From: Pseudonocardia alaniniphila
GTDB lineage: Bacteria > Actinomycetota > Actinomycetes > Mycobacteriales > Pseudonocardiaceae
Direction of reading: 5' to 3'
Length of the DNA stretch: 64,000 nucleotides
Assembly (NCBI RefSeq): GCF_022524485.1
Contig: NZ_JAKXMK010000023.1
Span: forward strand, 1-64,000
Part shown: in pieces, positions 57,434-64,000 of the stretch
How positions within the stretch are numbered: position 1 is the first letter of the stretch
How the letters are laid out: each line of letters opens with the position of its first letter
Position numbers and translations under genes: made by a program
Notes under the pieces: model-generated
The model's database searches: none
Told to the model about the DNA's origin: nothing
What the model saw: the letters and a program-made list of their open reading frames with translations, nothing else

Positions 57434-58726
57434 TCAGCCGAGAAGGTGGTCGCGCAGCAGCGACTCGGCCGCTGTTGTGCGGCCCCGGGCGGCGAGCAGC
57501 CCGGCGGGGACGACGGCGAAGTCGGCGTCCACCACCACCGGCGCGTCGCGCAGAGCGGGCGCGAGGACCGGGTCGGTGCGCAGCGTCGCCACGACGGCAC
57601 CGAGGCCACCCGAGCGGTCCCGCTGGCGGAAGACGCCGCCGGACAGCACCACCAGCTCCACGTCCCGTCCCGCGTCACGGTGCACCCGCAGGTGCCGGCG
57701 CACCGCGATCACCGAGGCGAGGGCGGCGATCCTGCGATCCTCGGCGGCGCTGCCCGGATCACGCGGGACGAGGCCCACCTCGCTCGCCATGCGGGTGACC
57801 GTCGGACCGAGCAGGTCGGCCTCCACCGGGTCGACCACGCCCTCGGCCTGACCCTCGACGAGCACCCCGCCCGCGGCCGCCCGCACACCGAGATCGCCCT
57901 CGACCGTGCGGCGGACGTCGGCCAGGCTCGCCGAGTGCACGTCCGTGGTCGCACAGCCGACGTCGACGAGGAGCACGCGGGCGTCGCAGATCCGGGCGAG
58001 TGCGGAGGCCGCGTGACCGACGGCGTCCGGCGTCGCCACACGCACGAGCCTGCGGAACCGCGGCGCGACAGCCGGGCCCCGCCCACCGAGCGCGTGCCGC
58101 TGGTACAGCACGGCCAGCGCGGCCCGCGCCGGTTCCGGGGCGAGCTCACCCCGGCGCGGAAGCACGTTGTCGCACGGCACGACGGTGCGCCCGGTGGCCC
58201 GCAGCAGGGCCAGCGCGTCCTCCTGGGCCGCGGCGTTCCCGGCGAGCACGATCGGTGTACGGATGCGGGCGCGCGCCAGCCGTCCCGCGTTGTGCAGCAG
58301 GCCTGCAGGGTCGTCGCCGTCTGCGCCGCCGAGCAGCAGCACCACTCCCGGCCGCGTGCTGCGCAGCATCCGGACGTCAGCAGGTTCGAGCGGTCCCGTA
58401 TGCACGTGCACGACGTGGGCTCCGGCCGAGCAGGCCACCCGATGGCCCGCCTCGGTGGTGGTCAGCCGGTCCGAACCGATGACCGCGAGCCGCAGTCCAC
58501 CGCCCGCCGATGAACAGGCGAGCAGCTCGGGCTCGACACCGGTGCCGGACGGCCCCGCCGCCGACACCGCCCGAACCGCCGCGTCCATGCCCGCGAGCAC
58601 GTCGCCTGCCGTGGTGGGGTGCTCGGCGAATCCCGCCAGAGCCCCGTCGGGACGTACAAGTGCGGCTTTCGTCCAGGTGGAACCCACATCGAGGCAGACC
58701 GAAGGGCCCTCGTCGACGGGTGTCAC
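57434..58726 (-). CDS. glmL: MutL/glutamate mutase L (GlmL) family protein
   Basis: A 430-residue ASKHA-fold ATPase. It has CLDVGSTWTKAALVRPDG, LLACSSAGGGLRLAVIG, VVLLLGGADGDDPAGLLHNA, RVLLVDVGCATTDVHS and VLSGGVFR. GlmL proteins reactivate B12-dependent mutases such as glutamate or ornithine aminomutase and usually sit with the mutase subunits; none are in this window. GTG at 58726 is chosen because TAGGCT ends 8 nt before it; a GTG at 58747 would add residues including a rare TTA codon. Confidence 0.8.
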   Translation of the reverse strand: MTPVDEGPSVCLDVGSTWTKAALVRPDGALAGFAEHPTTAGDVLAGMDAAVRAVSAAGPSGTGVEPELLACSSAGGGLRLAVIGSDRLTTTEAGHRVACSAGAHVVHVHTGPLEPADVRMLRSTRPGVVLLLGGADGDDPAGLLHNAGRLARARIRTPIVLAGNAAAQEDALALLRATGRTVVPCDNVLPRRGELAPEPARAALAVLYQRHALGGRGPAVAPRFRRLVRVATPDAVGHAASALARICDARVLLVDVGCATTDVHSASLADVRRTVEGDLGVRAAAGGVLVEGQAEGVVDPVEADLLGPTVTRMASEVGLVPRDPGSAAEDRRIAALASVIAVRRHLRVHRDAGRDVELVVLSGGVFRQRDRSGGLGAVVATLRTDPVLAPALRDAPVVVDADFAVVPAGLLAARGRTTAAESLLRDHLLG

Positions 58727-58840
58727 GGCGAGTGAGCCTAACGCCACTGCGTCCGGATGGCGTCAGTTGGCACGATGGTCAACGACGTCGCCCGGCGGTA
58801 ACTTTCCGAGATCACTGAGTACACAGGCACAGGAGCCCCC

Positions 58841-60469
58841 ATGCTCGGACTGATGCAGCAGCGTCCCCTCGCCCTACCGCACGTCTTCCATCGCGCCGAG
58901 CAGTACTTCGGACACAAGACGCTCGTCACGGCCGAGGCTGCCGGCGAGAGCACCATGAGCATCGCCGACTGGGCGCAGCGGGTCCGGCGGCTCGCCACAG
59001 TGCTCGACACCCTCGATGTGAGCGCCGACGGCCGCGTCGGCACCTTCTGCTGGAACACGGCACGGCATCTCGAGCTCTACATGGCGGCGCCGTGCACCGG
59101 CCGCGTGCTGCACACGCTCAACATCCGGCTCTTCCCCGAGCAGCTCACCTACATCGTCAACCATGCGGCGGACGAGGTCGTGTTCGTCGACAGGTCTCTC
59201 CTGCCGGTGCTCTGGCCGCTCGTCGACAAGCTCGAGACGGTGCGCCACTTCGTGGTGATCGACGACGGTGCCGACGCGGAAGTGCCGGACGACCCCCGCG
59301 TGCACGACTACGAGGAACTGCTCGCGGCGGCCACGCCGTTCACCGGCACGTTCACGATCGAGGACGAGAACACCGCCGCCGCGATGTGCTACACGTCCGG
59401 CACCACCGGCAACCCCAAGGGCGTGGTCTACAGCCACCGGTCAGCGGTCCTGCATTCGCTGATCTCCCTGGTCGCCGACGGGATCGCACTGGCAGAGCGT
59501 GACGTCGTGCTGCCCGTTGTCCCGATGTTCCACGCCAACGCGTGGGGCCTTCCCTACGGCTGTCTGCTAGCCGGTTCCGACATGGTGTTCCCCGGTCCGA
59601 ACATGACCCCCACGGCGATCGCGGCGTTGCTGGAGAAGCACCGGGTCACCGTCACCGGTGGCGTCCCGACCATCTGGATGGGAGTGCTTCCCCTCCTGCC
59701 CGACCTCGATCTGTCGGCGCTGAGGTTGATTCTGTGCGGCGGCTCGGCGGTGCCGAAGGCATTGTCGGAGGAGTACCGCAAGGCGATCGGCGTGCCGATG
59801 CTGCACGCCTGGGGCATGACGGAGACCAGCCCGATCGCCACGATCTCCGGCCTGCGCAGCCATCACGCCGGCGCCTCGGAGGCGGACCTGGCCGACGCCC
59901 GCTCCCGGCAGGGGTACGCCACACCCCTGGTCGACCTGCGGCTCGTGGATCCCTCCACCGGCGAGATCCAGCCGTGGGACGACGTCGCCTCCGGGGAGAT
60001 CCAGGCGGCCGGACCGTGGATCGCGGCAGAGTACTTCCGCGGTGAGGGTGAGGGAGCACAGTTCACCGAGGACGGGTGGCTACGCACGGGCGACGTCGCC
60101 ACGGTCGACCGCTACGGCTCCGTCCGGCTCGTCGACCGCACGAAGGACCTGATCAAGTCCGGCGGCGAGTGGATCGGCTCCGTCGAGCTGGAGAACGAGA
60201 TCATGGCCCACCCCAAGGTCGCCGAGGCCGCCGTGATCGCGATCCCGCATCCGAAGTGGGTGGAGCGGCCGATGGCGTGCGTCGTCGTGAAGGCCGGTGA
60301 GACGCTCACGGCGGAGGAGGTCATCGCCCACCTGGAGCCCCGCGTGGCGAAATGGTGGCTGCCCGACGCCGTCGAGTTCATCGACGAGGTGCCCAAGACG
60401 AGCGTCGGCAAGTTCTCGAAGAAGACGCTCCGGGAGAAGTTCGGCGGATACCAGGTGCAGAACCCCTGA
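58841..60469 (+). CDS. Long-chain fatty-acid/acyl-CoA ligase (AMP-binding)
   Basis: A 542-residue adenylate-forming enzyme. The P-loop is MCYTSGTTGNPKGVVYSH, followed by MFHANAWGLPY, WGMTETSPIA, the hinge GWLRTGDVATVDRYG and VDRTKDLIKSGGEWIGS, and the catalytic Lys in PKTSVGKFSKKTLREKF. It resembles actinobacterial FadD-type ligases acting on medium/long or aromatic acids. The ATG at 58841 has AGGAG upstream. A uridine kinase-like gene follows. Confidence 0.93.
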   Translation: MLGLMQQRPLALPHVFHRAEQYFGHKTLVTAEAAGESTMSIADWAQRVRRLATVLDTLDVSADGRVGTFCWNTARHLELYMAAPCTGRVLHTLNIRLFPEQLTYIVNHAADEVVFVDRSLLPVLWPLVDKLETVRHFVVIDDGADAEVPDDPRVHDYEELLAAATPFTGTFTIEDENTAAAMCYTSGTTGNPKGVVYSHRSAVLHSLISLVADGIALAERDVVLPVVPMFHANAWGLPYGCLLAGSDMVFPGPNMTPTAIAALLEKHRVTVTGGVPTIWMGVLPLLPDLDLSALRLILCGGSAVPKALSEEYRKAIGVPMLHAWGMTETSPIATISGLRSHHAGASEADLADARSRQGYATPLVDLRLVDPSTGEIQPWDDVASGEIQAAGPWIAAEYFRGEGEGAQFTEDGWLRTGDVATVDRYGSVRLVDRTKDLIKSGGEWIGSVELENEIMAHPKVAEAAVIAIPHPKWVERPMACVVVKAGETLTAEEVIAHLEPRVAKWWLPDAVEFIDEVPKTSVGKFSKKTLREKFGGYQVQNP

Positions 60470-60522
60470 CCGCAGGAGCACGGATACTCCCGATCGCCGA
60501 TGTCGCCGGCCGGGTGCTCGCC

Positions 60523-61071
60523 ATGCCGCCGACATGCGGGGCGACGCGCCTGGTCTGCATCGACGGACCGTCGGGATCGGGCAAGAGCTCGCTCGCGCGG
60601 CGGCTCGCAGGCATGCTCGGTGACCCGCCGCTCGTGCAGATGGACGACCTCTACCCGGGATGGGACGGGCTCGCCGAGGCCGTTCCGCTGCTGCGCGACC
60701 GGATCGTCACCCCGCTCGCGGCCGGCATGCCCGCGCGGTACCGCCGCTACGACTGGGTCGTCGGCGCCTACGCCGAGGAGCACGACCTCGGGGTGCCTCC
60801 CCTTCTACTGGTGGAAGGCGTGGCGTCGGGGGCGCGTGCCGTCGCCTCCCACACGACGCTGCTGATCTGGGTGGAAGCGCCACAGGAGGAGCGGTTCCGC
60901 CGCGGCATCGAGCGCGACGGCGAGAGCTACCGGCCGCACTGGGAGCGCTGGGCCCTGCAGGAGGAGGCGCACTTCGCGGCGGAGGCCACCAGGAGCCGCG
61001 CCGGCCTCCGTGTCGACGGCGCCTCCAGCGCACCGCACGACGTGGAGACGGAACTGGTTCTCCTCCCCTGA
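60523..61071 (+). CDS. Uridine kinase-like P-loop protein
   Basis: About 182 residues. Walker A is DGPSGSGKSSLARRLAGML, then VQMDDLYPGWDGLAEAVPLL, YRRYDW, PPLLLVEGVASGAR and IERDGESYRPHWERWALQEE, the pattern of actinobacterial proteins annotated as uridine kinase family. The nucleoside substrate is not proven. The start is unclear: ATG at 60523 is used, GTG at 60514 is close, and the frame is open and family-like back to a CTG at 60466 that overlaps the stop of the ligase gene as CTGA. Confidence 0.8.
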   Translation: MPPTCGATRLVCIDGPSGSGKSSLARRLAGMLGDPPLVQMDDLYPGWDGLAEAVPLLRDRIVTPLAAGMPARYRRYDWVVGAYAEEHDLGVPPLLLVEGVASGARAVASHTTLLIWVEAPQEERFRRGIERDGESYRPHWERWALQEEAHFAAEATRSRAGLRVDGASSAPHDVETELVLLP

Positions 61072-61151
61072 CTCCGGACGCGGCTGGGCAGGTCCGGGAC
61101 GAGGGGCGCGGCCGTGCGTTGCCGCGGCTGCCCAGGCACGGCAGGTCCTCG

Positions 61152-61432
61152 ATGATCGCCGATTGGGGACGCGCAGCCGTGTGCGGCGCGGTTCTCGGCA
61201 CCCGTCTGATGATCAACGCCAGACACCGAGGCCGGCCTGGGACGGGCAGGCTCGATGATCATCTATTGGGGACGCACAACCGCACCGAGCGCGGCCGCCA
61301 GGCCCCAACCAACGATCATGAGCACCGACCCGGCCGGCGCCACGAACACCGGCCAGGCAACCCACGAAGATCATCGATTCGGGACCCATACCCGTGTCAG
61401 GCGCGGTTTCCGCGCCCCATTCGCTGATCATG
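61152..61432. repeat. Array of three 66-bp imperfect-palindrome repeats (array 2)
   Basis: Units at 61152-61217, 61255-61320 and 61367-61432 are each 66 bp and belong to the same family as the array at 39081-39826. The middle one shows paired ends: ATGATCATCTATTGGGG at the start and CCCCAACCAACGATCATG at the end. They fill most of the 463-bp gap between the convergent kinase and SRPBCC genes (61072-61534), which holds no gene. Confidence 0.85.
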
Positions 61433-61534
61433 ACCCGCGACCCGCGACCCCGCCGTGCAACCAGCCTCCGGCGTGAACAGCACCCGGACGCGATGAAATG
61501 AACGGCCGAGCGCGCGCCCAGGGCGACGGCGGCC

Positions 61535-62314
61535 TCAGGAAGAAGCGGGTTCCCGTGCTTCGCTCAGGTCGGCGACGAGTTGCTTCATGCGCGCATTGAC
61601 AGCCGACAGCGCCGAGGCCGGCTCGCCCTCGGAGCCGGTGTGGGTGAGCACCACGCGCGCGCCGTGGCCCGTGCCCTCGACCAGCTCCCAGCGAACGCGG
61701 CCGCCCGGTTCCGCATCGTGCTCGAGCACCTGCCCGTTCCGGACGGCGTCCGGCGGGGCCTGGGACGACAGGAGCGCCCACACCTCGTCGGCGGGGCGAG
61801 TGAGCTGGCGCTCGTAGCGGACCTGCCAGCCGTCGGCCGTGGTCTCGGTCGTGCCAGCGTCGAGCCCGAACTGGGCGATGAACTGCTCGTGCAGCGCCAC
61901 GTGGTCATAGCCGGGGTCGACGCCCGGGCGCCCGTCGAGGGCGAGGTCCATCGCGGCGATGCAGATGTGCCAGCCGGAGGCGAAGCTGGCGGCGCCGGCA
62001 CGGTCGTCGAACGTGGCCACGAGGACGAGACGGGTGCCCTGGTCGTCCGGGTGCAGCTCCCAGCGCAGGTGGTGGTCGCCCCAGGTGTAGGCGAACAGCC
62101 GCGGCGGGTCGAGGTCGGTGACCGTGCCGCTGCCCTCGGACCCGAAGTCGACCGTCCCACCGGGACGCAGCTCGGGCGTCATCGTGGACGGGAACCAGTC
62201 GGCCAGCCGCTCGGGTTCGGTGATCGCCCGCCAGACCTTCTCCGGTGGGTGCTTCAGCCGGCGCTCCATGGTGAGCACGGAATGGCCGTCGGCGGTGTCC
62301 AGGGTCTCGGTCAT
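61535..62314 (-). CDS. SRPBCC protein with two AHSA1-like domains
   Basis: A 259-residue protein with two START-like domains in tandem: residues 12-150 (VLTMERRLKHPPEKVWRAIT, PELRPGGTVDFGSEGSG, YTWGDHHLRWELHP) and 165-259 (WQVRYERQLTRPADEVWALL, RVRWELVEGTGHGARVVLTH). A cavity in each may bind a hydrophobic compound. ATG at 62314 has GGAGGAATC before it and overlaps the ArsR stop as ATGA, giving the same ArsR-SRPBCC pair layout as at 56.5 kb. Confidence 0.88.
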   Translation of the reverse strand: MTETLDTADGHSVLTMERRLKHPPEKVWRAITEPERLADWFPSTMTPELRPGGTVDFGSEGSGTVTDLDPPRLFAYTWGDHHLRWELHPDDQGTRLVLVATFDDRAGAASFASGWHICIAAMDLALDGRPGVDPGYDHVALHEQFIAQFGLDAGTTETTADGWQVRYERQLTRPADEVWALLSSQAPPDAVRNGQVLEHDAEPGGRVRWELVEGTGHGARVVLTHTGSEGEPASALSAVNARMKQLVADLSEAREPASS

Positions 62315-62628
62315 GATTCCTCCGGGCTGTCGGCATCGAGGTGGCGTTCGAGGGCGTCGAGCCGGTCCGCCCACATCCATCGGTAGGGCGCCAGCCACGC
62401 GTCCACCTCCGCGAGCGGCGCGGGATCGAGCTCGTACCAGCGCCGCTGTGCTTCGGCCCGCACCTTCACCAGGCCGGCGTCGCGCAGCACCCGCAGATGC
62501 TTCGACGTGCCGGGCTGGCTCAGCCCGAGCTCGGCAGACAGTTCCCCGACCAGCCGGGGTCGATCCCGGAGCAGGTCGAGGATGCGCCTGCGCGTCGGCT
62601 CGGCGAGCACCTCGAACGTCACGTCCAT
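62311..62628 (-). CDS. ArsR-family regulator
   Basis: A 105-residue winged-helix regulator (FEVLAEPTRRRILDLLRDRP, ELGLSQPGTSKHLRVLRDAG, VRAEAQRRWYELDPAPLAEV, YRWMWADRLDALERHLD). It is of the group without metal site that pairs with SRPBCC genes. ATG at 62628 is the family start. Just upstream, on the plus strand at 62631-62646, is an imperfect palindrome ATACCG-AGAG-CGGCAT that may be its operator. Confidence 0.88.
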   Translation of the reverse strand: MDVTFEVLAEPTRRRILDLLRDRPRLVGELSAELGLSQPGTSKHLRVLRDAGLVKVRAEAQRRWYELDPAPLAEVDAWLAPYRWMWADRLDALERHLDADSPEES

Positions 62629-62665
62629 AACATACCGAGAGCGGCATATAACCGCAAGGGCATGT

Positions 62666-63490
62666 TCAGAGGTAGGCGTCCGGCCGTCGCTCTCGCAGGT
62701 GCACGAGGACCCTGCGGGCCGCCGCCACCGACTCCTCGACATCGACCTCGGCCACCGCGATGCCCGCCTTGGACCACGTGCGCGCCAGGATCTCCCCGTC
62801 CGGGCCGACGACCTTGGCCTGACCCAGGAAGCGCATCCGGCCCGCCACGCCGGTCAGGTTCGACGACACGAGCACCACCTGGTTCTCCGCCGCCCGCGAC
62901 CGGTCGTAGAGGTCGAAGAGCTTGGCTTGCCGGTCGTCGGCCATCCGGGGCGCCCGGTTCGTGATGCTCGTCGGCCAGGCCGAGAGGCAGGCGAGCACAT
63001 GCGCCCCGTCGAGTGCGAGGCTGCGAGCGGACTCCGGGAACGTCTTGTCGTAGTCGACGAGCATGCCGATCCGCCCGACGGGTGTGTCGATCGCGCGGAA
63101 CTCCGACCCCGCCGCGTAGACCCGCGACTCCCCGGGGGGCTGATGCACCTTGCGGTGCAGGCCCAGCACCCCGTCCCCGGTGACGCACACCGCCGTGTTG
63201 TAGCGCAGGTCGCCGTCCGCCTCGCAGAACCCGACGCACACCACCATGTCCCCGGCCTGCTCCACGACCGCCTTCACCTCGGGCCCGTCCGGGTCGAGCG
63301 CGGGCGGCAGGGAGCGCGGGTCGGGATCGGTGATGTCGTCGAGGTAGCCGCCGAGCGCGGCGTCAGGCAGCACCAGCAGCCGCACACCGTCGCGGCGTGC
63401 GTGATCCACCAACGTCGCGACGCGCGCGAGATCGAATGCCACGTCCCTGCCGAAGGATGCCGCCACGGCTCCGATGCGGATGGAACCCAT
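62666..63490 (-). CDS. Nitrilase-superfamily protein lacking the catalytic Cys
   Basis: A 274-residue carbon-nitrogen hydrolase fold. The family triad is Glu-Lys-Cys. Here the Glu position reads LVLPDAALGGY (Asp43), the Lys is kept (LHRKVH, Lys114), and the Cys position, normally ICYD, is VDYD (Asp146). The rest of the core (RIGMLVDYDKTFPESARSLA) is well kept. It should not form the thioimidate/acyl-enzyme and may be a pseudo-enzyme or binding partner. It lies 12 bp after a paralogue that still has the Cys, in the same direction. Confidence 0.85.
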   Translation of the reverse strand: MGSIRIGAVAASFGRDVAFDLARVATLVDHARRDGVRLLVLPDAALGGYLDDITDPDPRSLPPALDPDGPEVKAVVEQAGDMVVCVGFCEADGDLRYNTAVCVTGDGVLGLHRKVHQPPGESRVYAAGSEFRAIDTPVGRIGMLVDYDKTFPESARSLALDGAHVLACLSAWPTSITNRAPRMADDRQAKLFDLYDRSRAAENQVVLVSSNLTGVAGRMRFLGQAKVVGPDGEILARTWSKAGIAVAEVDVEESVAAARRVLVHLRERRPDAYL

Positions 63491-63502
63491 TCGAAAGATT
63501 GT

Positions 63503-64000
63503 TCAGGCGGCCGCGGGGCTCGGGGCCGCCGCCGCGCCGTACGTCTCCGGTCGCAGGTCCCGCAGGTAACCCATCGCCCGCCGGGCCGACTCCACCGCCG
63601 CCGCGACGTCGAGATCGGCGACCGCCGTGCCTGCGGTGACGCCCGTGGTGGCGAGCACCTCGCCTCCGGGATCGACGATCTTGGCGCCCGCCGCGAACCG
63701 CAGCGAGCCGAACGTGCCCGACTGGTTGGCAGCGAGCCAGACGATCTGGTTCTCCAGCGCTCGGGCGCGGTCGAAGAGGTCGAAGCGGCGGGTCCACCGG
63801 TCCTGAGCCGGATCGGGATGCGGATCGGTGGCGCTCAGCGGCCAGGCCGAGACCGAGACGACGATCTCGGCCCCGTCGAGCGCGAGCGCGCGCGCCGCCT
63901 CGGGGAACGCCTTGTCGTAGCAGATCTGCAGGCCCAGCCGGCCGACCGGCGAGTCGAACGCGGCGAACCGGTCGCCCGCCCGGTAGCTCGCGTCCTCGCG
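63503..64000 (-). CDS. Nitrilase-superfamily hydrolase, C-terminal part (partial)
   Basis: The gene runs off the end of the window; 165 residues are seen. It keeps the catalytic Cys in QICYDKAFPEAARALAL and the usual FDLFDRARALENQIVWLAAN and RFAAGAKIVDPGGEVLA. It should hydrolyse a nitrile or amide. It is the upstream member of a tandem pair with the Cys-less copy at 62666-63490; the two proteins align throughout the visible part (SVSAWP/CLSAWP, DVAAAVESARRAMGYLRDLR/DVEESVAAARRVLVHLRERR), suggesting duplication. Confidence 0.9.
   Translation of the reverse strand, partial: REDASYRAGDRFAAFDSPVGRLGLQICYDKAFPEAARALALDGAEIVVSVSAWPLSATDPHPDPAQDRWTRRFDLFDRARALENQIVWLAANQSGTFGSLRFAAGAKIVDPGGEVLATTGVTAGTAVADLDVAAAVESARRAMGYLRDLRPETYGAAAAPSPAAA

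Noticed and set aside
58727..58747. TTA (bldA-type) codon near the start of the GlmL-like gene
   Set aside because: It lies upstream of the more likely GTG start at 58726 and so is probably not translated.

Overview
The window is 64 kb of very GC-rich DNA from an actinomycete, most likely Pseudonocardia or a close relative in the Pseudonocardiales. Reasons: dense GTG starts, 4-bp ATGA/GTGA gene overlaps, WhiB, MtrAB-LpqB, SigH/RshA, the 24-residue ribosomal protein bL37, an F420-type oxidoreductase end, and gene order from about 22.6 to 53.9 kb that follows (from memory) Mycobacterium tuberculosis Rv3214-Rv3248c. No tRNA, rRNA, IS element, prophage or CRISPR array was recognised.

Layout. 0-10 kb is accessory: the end of an F420 oxidoreductase; a divergent XRE regulator/SDR pair; an aromatic-acid block (AraC regulator, PobA-type hydroxylase, carboxymuconolactone decarboxylase); a multicopper oxidase with a membrane partner, facing a PadR/membrane-protein pair; a decayed VapBC module; another SDR. 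10-14.5 kb is a glycine betaine/choline ABC transporter operon with a MOSC gene coupled to its end. 14.6-24 kb holds a GGDEF/EAL protein, malic enzyme, Ni-superoxide dismutase with its maturation protease, two small genes of unclear role beside a perfect 25-bp inverted repeat, a metal regulator/CDF exporter pair, a histidine phosphatase and an acetyltransferase.

24.7-54 kb is the conserved core: whiB, pdtaS, bL37, rshA-sigH (with a SigR/SigH-type promoter in front of sigH), ybaK, an alpha/beta hydrolase, an SRAP protein, aroA, rsgA, DUF1707, an AlkZ-like winged-helix protein, DUF6912, WS/DGAT, an RNA methyltransferase, an FMN-dependent hydroxyacid dehydrogenase, a HAD phosphatase, an iron-siderophore binding lipoprotein with an IdeR-like box behind a MarR gene, an Rv3235-like protein, secA, hpf, comF, lpqB-mtrB-mtrA, tmk, Nudix and sahH. 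54-64 kb is accessory again: a sortase/ECF-sigma operon, two ArsR-SRPBCC pairs, an orphan MutL (glutamate mutase activator-like) gene, an acyl-CoA ligase, a uridine kinase-like protein and a tandem nitrilase pair of which one copy has lost its catalytic Cys.

The points most worth following are: (i) a 66-bp imperfect-palindrome repeat family in two separate gene-free gaps (39.1-39.8 and 61.2-61.4 kb); (ii) at least ten genes whose start codon lies 6-8 nt after a TANNNT -10 box, i.e. predicted leaderless transcripts, several with an operator built into the promoter; (iii) enzymes whose catalytic residues differ from the family (PobA-like, WS/DGAT, nitrilase, VapC).
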